Shown piece by piece: positions 13,597 to 25,492 of a stretch of 64,000 nt of DNA. Numbering within the stretch: position 1 is the stretch's first letter; every line of letters starts with the position of its first letter. The notes under the pieces were generated by a model, which saw nothing but the letters and a program-made list of their open reading frames with translations, was not told where the DNA came from and ran no database searches. The stretch spans positions 9,001,501 through 9,065,500 of the forward strand of contig OX637394.1 in the NCBI GenBank assembly GCA_951799425.1, written 5' to 3'. Source of the DNA: Ilex aquifolium. Its lineage: Eukaryota > Streptophyta > Magnoliopsida > Aquifoliales > Aquifoliaceae. A program made the position numbers and the translations under genes.

Positions 13597-13877
13597 GAAC
13601 TGAGATTGACCTTCAGGGACTAAAGAGAGAAGATGTGAAGGTTGAGGTTGAAGAGAGGCAGCATTCTCCAGAGCGGACTAAAGAGCACGAACAGAAGAAT
13701 GATTAGTGGCGTCGTGTTGAGACAAACAGTTGCAAGTTCCTCCTAAGCTTTGGGTTGCCAGAGAATGCAAAGATGGATCAGGCGAATGCGTGCATGGCGA
13801 ATAGAGAGCTCGCTGTGACTACGCCTGTGGAGGAAGTGAAGCAGCCTGAGGTAAAGGTTATTGAGATCTCTGGTTAA
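13597..13877 (+). pseudogene. Class I small heat-shock protein remnant
   Basis: The translation begins in the alpha-crystallin domain (DLQGLKREDVKVEVEE) and ends with VIEISG, matching residues from about 68 to the C-terminus of the intact sHSP at 17605. An in-frame TAG at 13704-13706 interrupts it where the intact genes have KND-KWHRVE. The N-terminal arm and the first third of the domain are missing. The PEN-AK-D anchor of consensus II is still readable, but the GVL motif has become REL. It is more diverged from the other three copies than they are from each other, so it is an older duplicate. It has no heat-shock promoter in front. Confidence 0.85.
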
Positions 13878-16519
13878 GACAAACACTCTTCCATGTTTTC
13901 TGTTTTTCATATCACTAGTTGGTGCACACATGGACCATTGTAAAAAGAAAAAGCTTAAGTTTATACATATCTGGTTAATAAATTAACATACAATGTAGAC
14001 TAATCAAAGGAAAAAAAAATTCATACATCACTTAAATTGGCAACTCAGATGAGAAAGGACTAAAGGCCAGATCAATAAACCCAACTACGTTTCTAATGTC
14101 ATCAAAATATGACCGGTGCATCAAATATATTGAAACATTAAAAAATAATATAAATATTAAATTTATGACACATAATTGCCTTGATATAGAGGTTATTTAT
14201 TGCAACATTTAGTTTTAAAATAGGCACATGACCTATAAATCATCCCGTAGAATAGACTAAATATATGATAAGCAAAACTCAATGCCCTGATAAGCTTAAT
14301 AGTTTATATAAGTTGAATGCTGAAATGAAACATTTTTTTTTTTGGTCAGAAAAATGGAACAATGTCAATATGCTTTTTAACAAAATATGATCTAATCATA
14401 GACTAAGTTTGCAATAAAGGAAGCAGTAAATGTAATAAGTGTCCATCAACCAAAATAATGCTTCAAAGGGTTCATTTAGTGTTGTACACACGAGTGAAAG
14501 AAGTATAAAAATAAAAAAGCCTAAAGTCTCAAAGATAACATGCAGCAGTAGAAGAGACTAAATTAGGGTTTGAAAATGCCTAGTACATTATGAATGACAA
14601 AGGAACATCGTATGTAACTGCCACTTCTTCTAATCTTGTGTGAATTATGGTTTATTCTAACAAACCAATTGTCGAATGTCCTCAATTGCGATTGTTGCCT
14701 TTGGGCCTATTGTAACAAAGAGATAGCATATTACAATTACAGAAATTAACATACAAAAGGTATCATAACAAAGTATAATCCCCATACCAAAAAAATGAGA
14801 TGAAAGCATTTGAAGGAACAAGATGTTCTTCACTAAACACGACATGCCTCTTTCCAAGCATTTAGGAAGTTATAAAGATCCTCATTTTCGCATGATATGA
14901 TTGTATTTTATCAAACAAAATAGTACCATTAGAAGAAAAAAAAACCACAATTGGAAGAGAGGTCTAAAAGTTGATTTTTGTCAAAACAAAACATTATTTT
15001 TAGAAATATTCAAACCCGTATGACCTCTGTGTGTATGTTTATGTATTCATGGTTTGGTGTCAAACAAAATTGTACCATTCAAAAAATAGAAGAAACACAA
15101 TTAGATAGCTAAATAAGCTAATAAGTGTTAAAAAAGTAATTTTTAAAAAAACACAAAGTAAGCACTTAAAACACAAAAAATCTCGAAAATTAAGAAATTA
15201 CGTAAATAGTAGAACATAAGAAATTATTAAGCTTTACACAAGAACCATCTCATAATAGAGGTGAAAGTAAATTGTTGCAAATAAATCAACCATTATCAGT
15301 TAAGACAAAATAGAGTTAAATGAAACTCGAGAACCATATATCAGTTTTCTCTAAGAAGAATGAAAGAATAGTAAGGGAAAGCAGGATCAAGAGAATGGAA
15401 AAAAAAAAACCTTGCCAACATTCTAGATTTTCACAAATAAAAATTTTCTTTTAGAATTACCTAAATTACATGGGTTCATTTCTACCTCTTCACAATATAT
15501 CAATTCACAAATCAATAGTTGCCTCTTATTAGAAAAATTCAACCAATCTAGTCCAACTGAATTAATTCGAAATTTGATTTAAAAAAAAAAACTCCTTTCT
15601 TGATCGTAGTTTCATCTTGATTGAACTTTCTCTCAACACAAGGGTCGGTATATATTCTTGAAAGCTCATTTTAGTGCTAGATATTTTTTTTTTTTTGGCT
15701 GAAGTTGGGGTAGTACTATTCTACCCACTATTAGTCCAATGTTGTTACTCAGTCAAATTAAAATCTGAATATACCTTATATATTTTTAGCATGTTTTAAC
15801 ACAACTAACACCTTTATTTACCTCTAAATTTTAAAAGAAAAAAGTGATTTCAATGAAAGTGCCTCGTCAAAATCTAAGGTATTAAGACAACAACACCACC
15901 AGCATGACAACATATGTTGTGTTGTCTTATAATAATAAAGCACTAACCTAGAATAATATGGAAAAACAAAAGTACTACTAAGTCATTCTAAGAGATGGCA
16001 TGGACCTAAAGCAAATGACTCTCTTATCAACCAAGAGTATGATAAGCATGCTTGGGCAAGATGGAGCAATGATATATGTCTGCCACTTGCTTTGAAATGC
16101 CTTAGTTCATCCACAATCACATGAGAATAAGACTTTAGATGGCATGTTTTCTCAACAATTACAGTGTACACATAATTCCAAAAAGGTGGGCATGAATCCA
16201 ACTTTTGGCAATCTTAAAAAGCAACTCCATACTCTTAACTACATAACCATCTGAAAATAACTAAAGGAAAATATTAGTCCAGATTTTAAAAAATGGTTCA
16301 GAATGCACACATCATCTGATGCATGGTATCACCTCAAATGCTATTAAATTTGAAACACAATTGTGGGATACAAGTAGTCATTCATATGCGAAGATATCAC
16401 TCCGAATTTCCAGCCTTCAAGCATCATATGCAAGAGTACACTTTCCATGTTTGAAGGCCACATGATATTAAAACCACCACATCCACAAAATTATAATAAA
16501 ACGTCCTTAGGAATTTTTT
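13878..16519. other. Intergenic, no gene supported
   Basis: AT-rich spacer. A 72-residue open frame on the minus strand (15983-16201) has no family I recognise and no flanking support. No repeat structure stands out. Confidence 0.45.
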
Positions 16520-16696
16520 TTTTTCCGCTGGTTATGTCCTTAGGAATTCAGCATTGGCTTTTGGTCCTTGTATATTGAGTTTATTTGGAGCTGGCTAAAA
16601 TAAGTTGATTTTGTAGGTTTTGGAGTAAAATAAGTTAGGTTCATTTGGACCTTGGCTTATGGACCAACTTATGTAACAATTTTTTAGACCTAAAAA

Positions 16697-17000
16697 TATG
16701 GGTGTTAATCGAGTCGAGTTTTGCGAACTTGAGCCCGAGTTTGTCGAGCTTGTTTTTTTAAACGATCCTAAAAAATTATTCAAGCTTGGCTTGTTTAGAA
16801 CCCGAGCCAAACTCGAGTAGCTCGATTATTTTATATATAAATGAGATGAGTTTTGTGAACTTGAATCGAGCTTTTTAAACTGGTTTTTCTAAACAAACCT
16901 AAAAAAATGTTCAAACTCAACTCATTTTTAACCCGAGTCGAGCTCGAGCTGAGTTTTATTCTAGTTGAACTTGAGTAGGTTGTTTCGATTAACACCCCTA
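16697..17000. mobile_element. hAT-type MITE, sHSP block copy 1
   Basis: A 304-bp element with ends TATGGGTGTTAATCGA (left) and TAGGGGTGTTAATCGA (reverse complement of right), flanked by the 8-bp repeat CCTAAAAA (16689-16696 and 17001-17008). The interior is rich in CGAGCTCGAG-like strings. Related copies lie at the same relative place upstream of the other two sHSP genes, so insertion preceded the block duplication. Confidence 0.8.
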
Positions 17001-17362
17001 CCTAAAAAGATTTATTTTGACTTATTCAAAAAATTGATTTTATGAGTTTTCTTTTTTGTTTTATTGAGTTTTATTGTGGGTCCTACATTATTTTTTAGTT
17101 TATCATATTTATAAAACATTAAAAAGAATTTGAAATTCATATTTTGAGAATTATTATATATAATTTATACATATATGTAATTATTTTTTTATTTTAACAT
17201 AAAAAATTAAATATTAAAAAATATTAAAAAAACCAATCAAAATTAATTGCCTCTATACTAGATGATGGAGAATAGGCAGTTCAAAGCATCAATAAAATAA
17301 TGAATGGTTTTTTCCTGTTAAAAAAGTAATAATAATAATAATATATGCTGATGAAGATGGTA

Positions 17363-17495
17363 GAAGCTTATAGAAGATGAGACGATAAGGAGGGACCCAC
17401 GAGAAACCAGAACCCTCTTCTTTCTCTTTTGTTTAAATTATTATTATCTTACAGCGAACAAAAAATCCAGACTCGTCTTCTTCTCACTATAAATA
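17363..17495 (+). promoter_or_regulatory. Heat-shock promoter of sHSP copy 1
   Basis: A heat-shock element GAAGCTTATAGAA (17363-17375) fits GAAnnTTCnnGAA with one mismatch. A second GAA/TTC-rich stretch, CCAGAACCCTCTTCTTTCTC, follows around 17409-17430. The TATA box TATAAATA is at 17488-17495, about 110 bp before the ATG. This arrangement is standard for heat-inducible plant sHSP genes, where HSF trimers bind the GAA/TTC arrays. Confidence 0.75.
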
Positions 17496-17604
17496 TGCTT
17501 CGCAAGCTCTCAATTTCATCATCCAGTGGTAGTTCAAGTCTCTCTTTGTGTGTGTTCATTCGCTAATACCTTTTGAGTTTTACTTTAATCATCCAAAAAA
17601 AACA

Positions 17605-18087
17605 ATGTCGCTCATTCCAAGCTTCTTCGGTGGTCGACGAACCAATGTCTTCGATCCCTTCTCTCTCGACATTTTCGATCCATTAGATGGATTCTTCACC
17701 TCCACACTCGCCAACTATCCTTCTTCTGCAGCACGCGAAACCTCTGCATTCGCCAACACGAGGATCGATTGGAAAGAGACACCGGAAGCTCACGTTTTCA
17801 AAGCCGATCTTCCGGGGCTGAAGAAAGAGGAAGTGAAAGTCGAGGTCGAAGAGGGTAGGGTTCTCCAGATCAGTGGAGAGAGAAGCAAGGAACAAGAGGA
17901 GAAGAACGATAAGTGGCACCGCGTGGAGAGAAGCAGTGGGAAGTTTCTGAGGAAGTTCCGGTTGCCGGAGAATGCAAAGATAGATGAGGTGAAAGCTAGC
18001 ATGGAGAATGGAGTGCTGACTGTGACTGTGCCTAAGGTGGAAGTGGAGAAGAAGCAGGAGGCCAAGGCCATTGAGATCTCTGGTTAA
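17605..18087 (+). CDS. Class I cytosolic small heat-shock protein, 160 aa
   Basis: An intronless 160-residue sHSP, an ATP-independent chaperone that holds unfolding proteins during heat stress and assembles into oligomers in the cytosol. The start is the ATG at 17605 ([12 protein letters not shown], the class I N-terminal signature), although the frame is open further upstream. The N-terminal arm runs to about residue 51 and the alpha-crystallin domain from about 52 to 144. It contains FRLPENAK (118-125) and the consensus II glycine-valine-leucine (GVL at 136-138). The C-terminal extension ends in IEI-SG, the I-x-I oligomerisation motif. All motifs are present and the promoter has a heat-shock element and TATA box, so this is the best candidate for a functional copy of the cluster. 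Confidence 0.95.
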   Translation: MSLIPSFFGGRRTNVFDPFSLDIFDPLDGFFTSTLANYPSSAARETSAFANTRIDWKETPEAHVFKADLPGLKKEEVKVEVEEGRVLQISGERSKEQEEKNDKWHRVERSSGKFLRKFRLPENAKIDEVKASMENGVLTVTVPKVEVEKKQEAKAIEISG

Positions 18088-18793
18088 TAATTAATGGTGT
18101 TGTGTTGATGATTTTCTACGTTAAAGTCTGTACTAAATAAATGAGATGTTTGTGTGGTGTGTGTGTCTGTGTGAGAGTTCAAGGTGTTTGTGAAAGATGA
18201 TCTTGTAAGTGATTTTATGTTGAATGAATGAATGTGAGTGTTTATCTTTTGAGTTGTTCAATGTTTTTCTATTGAGAAATTTTACATTAGCAAATGTGGA
18301 TTTACTTTACTGCTATTAAGATTTAATTTATTGATATAATTTATTATAATTATTAGATTGATTGTAAATTTCATTAAATATTAGAATTTGATATTAATTT
18401 AATATTATGAATACTTTAATCTCGATGTGAATGACTAGTCTTTGACCGAATCAAGAAAAGAATTAGTATTATTGAAAATGAACTAATGTGGCATGTGGGC
18501 CACTTAATTAGTCTCCTAAGGGAGATGTGCTAGCAAAAGCGAGTTACCATTGAGGTGAGAGAGAAAGTAGTTAGTGGAGATATGGGTTTTATGTCTATTT
18601 AAGAGAATCACGGGTTCGGGTCAGAAGACAACTGGACTCAATTATTCATAGCAAATTTCGGTTTTCCGAGAAAATAAAACTTAACGATTGAGTCGCATAG
18701 AACATTAATTTAAATAGATTAAAATTATGACTTAGTCAAATTTTAAAAAGTTGTGACGTAAGGGAGTAACTATAATTGGCCTGGGTGAAAATG

Positions 18794-20395
18794 TTTTTTT
18801 TTTTTTTTTGGTCAAGGAAAAGTCATATATAACTCAAGATATTTAAAGACAGTAAGTACAGAAGTTAAGCCAAAACAAAACCAAACAAAAGAACAAAACC
18901 CATCCGAAAGTGCAAGAGACTCATCCTATCCTAGTACTCATCTCTGCTGATAGAATTCTTTGGAGAACAACTGGAGGTTAGGTTACCCACCCAGTCGGCA
19001 AAAGACCACCTTTCTTCAAATTCGCAATGGTGTGAGCCATTCCATTAGTTGATCTCTTCACTGATCTAAAGAGAATTTTGGGGATACAGCTTGCATAGTC
19101 CCAAATGTCTCGTTGTATAGTCTCGATCTCTTGGATAAATGCATTTGGCCCGTTGTTGATGGCTTCAATAAGGATCTTTGAGTCGGATTCTACCACCACT
19201 GCTTGGTATCCTTCCATAGCCGTCATTCTGCACGCTGTTCTTATTGCTTCAGCTTCAGCTACAAGTGGTGAGCCAGCACATATATCATCGGCCTCCCCAT
19301 GTATAAGGCTTCCCTCGGTATCCCTTACAGCAACGCCATATGCTCCTTTTCTCGTCTCTTCCTTGAAGGCTCCATCGCAGTTGATCTTCTTCCATCCATA
19401 AAGAGGTGGCTGCCAAACTATATCTGACGAGTTTTTGGCTATGGTTGCCTCTAGTTTACCCCTCAAAACTAGGAGCTCAGTATTGGCTTCCAAAGCTTGA
19501 TTTATCACCCTTTGTGGCCATGGTTCCTGGTGGTTGTATACCCAGTCATTCCTAGCTTTCCATATAAACCAGCATAGATAGGCCATTATGGATTGATTCT
19601 CCTTTGCTCTCAAATCCCCTTTTCTCAATAATTGAAAATGGTTTGTGAGCCAATCCTCAATTCTTGAGATCTTACTTCTGTCAATTGCTATTTTCAGAGG
19701 TGAGGAAAGCAAGACCATCGTGGCCCAAGGATATAGAATCAGCATGTGCTCCAATATTTCATCTTCTTTGCCACAAATTGGGCATGTGGGATTGTTCACC
19801 AATTCCCTTTTCCATAAAGTCCACTTTGTTGCCACCACTCCATTTGCTAGTTTCCATAGAAAAGTTTTGACCTTTGGGAGAGTTTGAACATTCCATATTA
19901 GTTTCCACAGTTTTTTTGGGACTTGATAGGATGATGATGCCAGTGTGGTCCTCTGGGCATTTGTTTCATTCTGGACTTGGGCATGATATCCACTCTTGAC
20001 CGAATAAAGCCCACTCTTAGTATGAGTCCATCTTAATGTATCTTATTGGATTGTGTGGCTGAGAGGAATGGCAAGAATGATAGAGGCAATCTCGGGTATG
20101 AAAGATGCAGAAACCAAGGATGAATTCCAAAACCTTGAGTTTTGTTGCATCAGCTCCTGTACCTTTGTGGCATTATTATTAAAGGTATTAGGCATGTTTT
20201 TGTAACCAGGAACCCAGCTATCATTCCATATATCAACCTTGCTTCTATCACTTATTTGTCAAAAACATCCGGATTTCAAGAGATCTCTTCCTTTTATAAT
20301 CCCTTTCCATATCCAAGAGTCCGTAGTTTTGGTTCTTGCCTGCCAGAAATCATGTCCTACATGATACTTTACTTTCAAAGTCTAAGAAAATAAAA
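18794..20395 (-). mobile_element. 5'-truncated L1-type LINE, C-terminal part
   Basis: The 16-base T run at 18794-18809 is the poly(A) tail of an element on the minus strand. Reading leftwards from about 20390 there is a decayed reverse-transcriptase C-terminal region (SW-W-GI--GR, then IWNDSWVPG), with in-frame stops. A zinc-binding domain (CPICGKEDEILEHML) follows, then an RNase H domain (INCDGAFKE, AEAEAIRTA, VVESDSKILIEAI). The last 286 residues (19838-18978) are open. The RT catalytic core and ORF1 are absent, so this is a dead, 5'-truncated copy. It sits at the point where the duplicated sHSP block of copy 2 continues with different sequence (compare 35690). Confidence 0.85.
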
Positions 20396-20949
20396 TATAT
20401 GAAATTTTACCATCATATGTGAAGAACATAGGCTGACCAACAATGTAGAAGGCATCTGTCATTATGGAGTTTGAGGAAGATTAAGAAAAGTAAAATATAT
20501 GTAATTTTACCATCATATGCGAAGATATTATTTTTGTGATTTAAACGAGGAATGGTATTCATACCGAGGAATGGTATTCATACGAAGGAATTTACGCATC
20601 CACATAGTGGACACAAATAATCCATACAACCTCACTCTAATATTTTTTCTGGGGTGAAAAAAAAATAGTCACTTAATTTTTTTCTTTTTTGGGGGAAGTA
20701 TTTTTTTTCTTGATATTCATATAAGGACCTCATATAATAGGCTAGGAAGAGGCTCGAATCCAGATTTCTTTTAATATTTTTTTTTTCTTTGTAGATTATT
20801 TATTATTAATGAATGAAGGACTTAATAATATACATTCATCTTACTTGAATTTACGATAAATCATGTACTCAGAAAAAAATAATGTATTAGAGAAGATTAG
20901 ACTCGTATAAGTTAATTACTACGTCTTTAGGATTTATTATTATTTTTTT
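20396..20949. other. Spacer between sHSP blocks
   Basis: AT-rich, with a direct repeat of about 40 bp (20385-20425 and 20483-20523, sharing TTTTACCATCATATG) and no gene. Confidence 0.45.
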
Positions 20950-21121
20950 TCGCTGGTTATGTCCTTAGGAATTCAGCATTGGTTTTTGGTCCTTAAATAT
21001 TGAGTCTATTTGGAGCTGGCTAAAATAGGTTGATTTCGTAGGTTTTGGCGTAAAATAAGTTAGGTTCATTTGGACCTTGGCTTATGGACCAGCTTAAGTA
21101 ACAATTTTTTTGACCTAAAAA

Positions 21122-21419
21122 TAGAGTGTTAATCGAACCGAATTTTACGAGCTTGAGCCTGAGCTTGTCGAGCTCGTTTTTTTAAACGATCTTAAAAAAT
21201 TATTCAAGCTTGGCTTGTTTAGAACCCGAGCCGAGTTCGAGTAGCTCGACTATTTTACATATAAACAAGTCGAGTTTTGCGAGTTTTAGCCGAGTCTTTT
21301 AAGCTCGTTTTTTCTAAACGAGCCTAAAAAATGTTCAACTTTAACTCATTTAGAACTCGAGTCGAATTTGAGTCAAGCTCGAGCCGAACTCGAGTAGTTT
21401 TTTTTTATTAACGCCCCTA
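21122..21419. mobile_element. hAT-type MITE, sHSP block copy 2
   Basis: Counterpart of the MITE at 16697, with the same ends (TAGAGTGTTAATCG left) and flanks CCTAAAAA (21114-21121) and TCTAAAAA (21420-21427). It was inherited through the block duplication. Confidence 0.75.
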
Positions 21420-21916
21420 TCTAAAAAGGTTTATTTAGTCATATTCAAAAAAATAATTTTATAGGTTTTTCTTTCAATTTTTTAAGAGTTTTGTTGCCGA
21501 TCTTACATGATTTTATACTTTATCATATTCATAAAATATTACTAGTGACATAAAAGAATTTGAAATTCAAATTTTGAAAACTATTATGCATAATCTATAT
21601 ATTCATGTAATTATTTTTTTATTTTGATATAAAAATCTAAAAAAACATTAAAAAATTACTCTAAACAAACTTTTTTAACTCTCTAAAGAACACCCTAAAA
21701 AATTTTGAGGCCAACTCCAAACAGGTCTAATATTATCACATCTGGTTTATTCATCACTGAACATATTAAATCGGAATGAGTCTGGCTCAACCAATCAAAA
21801 TTACTTGCCTTTATTGTAGATTATGGAGTATGGGTAGTTCAAAACATCAATAAAATAATGAATGCTTTTTCCCTTTAAAAGAATAATAATAATAATATAT
21901 GCTGATGAAGATGGTA

Positions 21917-22049
21917 GAAGCTTATAGAAGATGAGCCGATAAGGAGGGACCCACGAGAAACCAGAACCCTCTTCTTTCTCTTTTGTTTAAATTATTATTA
22001 TCTTACAGCGAACAAAAAATCCAGACTCGTCTTCTTCTCACTATAAATA
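21917..22049 (+). promoter_or_regulatory. Heat-shock promoter of sHSP copy 2
   Basis: Nearly identical to copy 1: heat-shock element GAAGCTTATAGAA at 21917-21929 and TATAAATA at 22042-22049. The promoter looks intact although the gene behind it is destroyed, so heat-induced transcription into the inserted foldback element is possible. Confidence 0.7.
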
Positions 22050-22163
22050 TGCTTCGCAAACTCTCAATTTCATCATCCAGTAGTAGTTCAAGTCTCTCTT
22101 TGTGTGTGTTCATTCGCTAATACCTTTTGAGTTTTCAGTTACCTTAATCATCCAAAAAAAACA

Positions 22164-23861
22164 GTGTCGCTCATACCAAGCTTCTTCGGTGGTCGACGAA
22201 CCAATGTCTTCGATCCCTTCTCTCTCGACATTTTCGATCCATTCTATGGATTCTTCACCTCCACACTCGCCAACTATCCTTCTTCTGCAGCACGCGAAAC
22301 CTCTGCATTCGCCAACACGAGGATCGATTGGAAGGAGACATCGGAAGCTCACGTTTTTAAAGCCGATCTTCCGGGGCTGAAGAAAGAGGAAGTGAAAGTC
22401 GAGGTCCAAGAGGGTAGGGTTCTCCAGATCAGTGGAGAGAGAAGCAAGGAGGAGAAGAACTATAAGTGGCACAGTGGAGTAGCTTTTACCCCCAACCCAT
22501 GGGATTTTTAAAAAATATATCACAAAGAGGATAGTTTTAAAGTGTTTCTCATATTCAGGCACTTTAAAAAATGTGGGTTGGAATGATGTTTTTATGCAAA
22601 AAAATGTCAATTGTATTAACGTTTTTAGTATAAAAACGTCAATTGATATTTTTCGGTTGGAAGTAGGGCATTTACATGACCTAAAAATGCTAGTGTAACT
22701 GATGTTTTGAAAACTTCAGTTGCACTAACATTTTTAGCTACTTACCTTATCTCTTGGGATAGGCATCAGCTCTCTCTCTCTTTTTTGGTGTCAAATCACT
22801 AATTTATGAACAGTGTTTTGACGCTCCTAAATTATAAATCTGTTCTAATGACAGGTGCCATTTTCATATTTTTTCTCATCAATCTATATGAATCGTTGGA
22901 TATATATTCATCTAACGGATCTATATTCGTCAATCTATTGACAACCTCTCCCTTTCTCTCTCTAGAGTTGCCAAAAATGACACCCCAGAATCCTTGATGC
23001 CATTTTTCAACCCCATATGCCACTCCTCTTGGAGTTGCTCTAAACTTCGTTCAAAGTGATACCCAACAACTTTCTCTCTCTCCAAATTATCACAACTAAA
23101 AAACACCCAGCCATTTAAATCAAAGAAAATTATACAAAATTTGAACTCAAAAAATCCAGATGAAAATTTGTTTGAAGGGTACAGAAGATGAATGGAAATC
23201 AGAAACAAGACAATTACCAAAAGGAAGGATAAAAAAACCAGAGAAAGCAATTATGTCACTTACATGAGACGCAAAAAGAAGGATAAAAGTGACATAATTG
23301 CTTTCTCTGGTTTTTTTTATCCTTCCTTTTGGTAATTGTCTTGTTTCTGGTTTCCATTCATCTTCTGTACCTTCAAGGAAATTTTCATATGGATTTTTTG
23401 AGTTCAAATTTTGTATAATTTTTTTTTATTTAAATGGCGGGGTGTTTTTTAGTTGTGATAACTTGGAGAGAGAGAGAGAGAGCTGCTGGGTATGAGAGAG
23501 CTGTTGGGTATCACTTTGAACGAAGTTTAGTTGGAGGGAGGAAGAGGGAGAGAAAGCGGATGTCCTATCCCAGGAGATAAGGTAAGTAGCTAAACTGACG
23601 TTTTCAAAAGTGGCTGAGTTTGTGAAATACTTTGAAAAGTATCATTTTTTTGGTATATTTTTTAAAAACTCCATGGGTTGGGGTAAAAGCTCCCACGTGG
23701 AGAGAAGCAGTGGGAAGTTTCTGAGGAGGTTCCGATTGCCGGAGAATGCAAAGATAGATGAGGTGAAAGCTAACATGGAGAATGGAGTGCTGACTATGAC
23801 TGTGCCTAAGGTGGAGGTGGAGAAGAAGCAGGAGGCCAAGGTCATTGAGATCTCTGGTTAA
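22164..23861 (+). pseudogene. sHSP copy 2, start codon lost and split by a transposon
   Basis: The two halves of a class I sHSP lie at 22164 to about 22479 and about 23693 to 23861. The first codon has changed from ATG to GTG (22164-22166), six bases are missing in the SKEQEEKND region (now SKE-EKNY), and a 1.2-kb foldback element interrupts the codons after KWH. The 3' half resumes at [12 protein letters not shown] and keeps the terminal IEISG and stop. Outside these lesions the sequence is very close to copy 1, so inactivation is recent relative to the duplication. Confidence 0.92.
22480..23692. mobile_element. 1.2-kb foldback transposon inserted in an sHSP CDS
   Basis: The ends AGCTTTTACCCCCAACCCAT (left) and, on the opposite strand, AGCTTTTACCCCAACCCATG (right) form terminal inverted repeats of at least 40 bp. 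Further matching inverted blocks (AGCTACTTACCTTATCTC) lie inward. Near the centre, arms of about 220 bp (23041-23262 and 23290-23530) pair closely around a loop of about 30 bp. A 250-bp unpaired segment (22790-23038) interrupts the left arm. The flanks carry GTGGAG-containing sequence on both sides, compatible with an 8-10-bp imperfect TSD. No transposase is encoded; family unassigned (MULE-like or foldback). Confidence 0.8.
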
Positions 23862-24433
23862 TAATTAATAGTGTTACGAACACTTTGTGTTGATAATTTT
23901 CTACGTTAAAGCTGTATTAAATAAATGAGATGTTTGTATGGTGTGTCTTGTCTGTGAGAGAGTGAAAGATGATCTTCTAAGTGATTTTATGTTGAATGAA
24001 TGAATGTGAGTGTTTATCTTTTGAGTTGTTCAATGTTTTTCTCTTGAGAAATTTGCATTAGCAAATGTGGATTTACTTTACTGCTATTTAGATCTAATTT
24101 ATTGATCTAATTTATTATAATTATTAGATTGATCGTAAGTTTCATTAAACATTAAAATTTGGTATTAATCTAACATCATGAATACCTTAATCTCGATGTG
24201 AATGACTTGTGAATCAAGAAAAGAATTAATTGAGGTGTGCATAATCTAGTCCAGATATTTCTAATTATTGAACCAAAAAAATAAAAATAAAATTACATCA
24301 TTAAATTAACAAATTAAGTCAAAATTTTAGATCCTAATAATATTACTTTTTACCTAATCCAGCACTGACAAGAATAAAACAAACACTCTTACTGATATTT
24401 TATAGAGACTGAAAAAAAGATTTTTAACTTGGA

Positions 24434-24725
24434 CTGAAAAAAGCTACAGCAGTCCGAGACGCTTGCCTTTATGCGAGTGCTGCACAGCTCAAGCACTCTT
24501 GTGTTGAGAGTGACTGCCAAGTTGTTATTAAACTTTCATCCACTGAAGATGCCCCCCGTTGGAAATCATTGCTCTCATGGCAGATATCAGATACTTTGCT
24601 AGTCATCTTAATCTTTCTTTTAGGGCTGCTCACTGGGTTGTTGCAGCTGCGTTGTCTAATTCGCTTGCCGCGAATTGGGTCAGCTGCCCTCCCAACGAGT
24701 TTCAGGCTTTACTTCCTAATGCTTG
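24434..24725 (+). pseudogene. RNase H-like domain fragment
   Basis: The translation reads AVRDACLYAS, then CVESDCQVVIKLSS, FRAAHWVVAAALSNSLA and ending FQALLPNAC. This is the C-terminal part of the plant RNase H-like domain found in LINE-derived proteins. One frame change lies near 24570. The fragment is cut by the Gypsy insertion at 24725 and its last codons continue at 33872, after the right-hand LTR (GCTTG-TAATCA). No N-terminal part is present. Confidence 0.65.
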
Positions 24726-25492
24726 TGTAGAGGCAAAAAGTAGGGATCACCTCTGACAATATGAAGTTAGGAATTGTGATTTCTGATATAATCTCTGAAC
24801 TTGATCTCCCAGCCCTCTTTCTGCAAAACGAACAAACTGCCCAAGATCGAAGTGCTTCGATCGAAGGCACTCCGATGCTTAAGTCAGTAACGGAATGATA
24901 TGAATTGTACCAAGACAAGGAGAGTTCAGCGTACCTTTTCACCTTGGTCTCGCGTTCTTTTTATAGCTTGTATTCCTCTTAGGGTTTCCGTTAATTCAAA
25001 GGCAAGGTGGCACACCTTCCTTTCTTTCAGTGTTTGAGTTTGAGAAGTTTCTGATTCTTCTCCAATAATTTCTCTGAATATCTTTATTCTCGCAGATCTC
25101 GTTTATCTAATTTCCTAAGTTTTAGGCAAATCTTTCTGTATCCACCGCCTTTGAGAATGTCGGGCTTATCTGATGCCGAGCATATCCAATGTTTGCCGAT
25201 CCGTTAACGAGCTCGGTTTGGCACAACCGACCTCTTCTCTTGCCGTGCCGATCTCATCCATGAACTCGGCTGGGTACAAGCCGAGCTATTCCATTGCACT
25301 GATGAACACTTCGATAGGCTTGATGATTTCGAAAGCAGAACTATTGCCTTGTATACCGAGCCTTTGATTAGCTCGGCTCGGATGAGGTACAATAGCGGGT
25401 TCTTCATTCTCAAGCACGTGCTTAGTCTTGTCAACCTCACGTAAGCACATTTAATGCTAGGACACGTGTAACGCTGGGGTCTAACCCCTTCA
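24726..25492 (-). repeat. 3' LTR of Gypsy element 1
   Basis: 767 bp, aligned at a constant 8,379-bp offset with 33105-33871. It begins TGTA and ends CA on the plus strand, next to TSD GCTTG on the left. Differences from the other LTR include 24730 (G against C) and a handful of transitions, roughly 1 percent. Confidence 0.92.

Noticed and set aside
22164..22511. A short functional sHSP starting at 22164
   Set aside because: The first codon is GTG, which is not used as a start here, and the frame runs into a transposon end after 105 residues.
25173..25440. Small proteins encoded by LTRs (25.2 and 33.6 kb)
   Set aside because: Identical short frames in both LTRs of one element, with no homologue in element 2.
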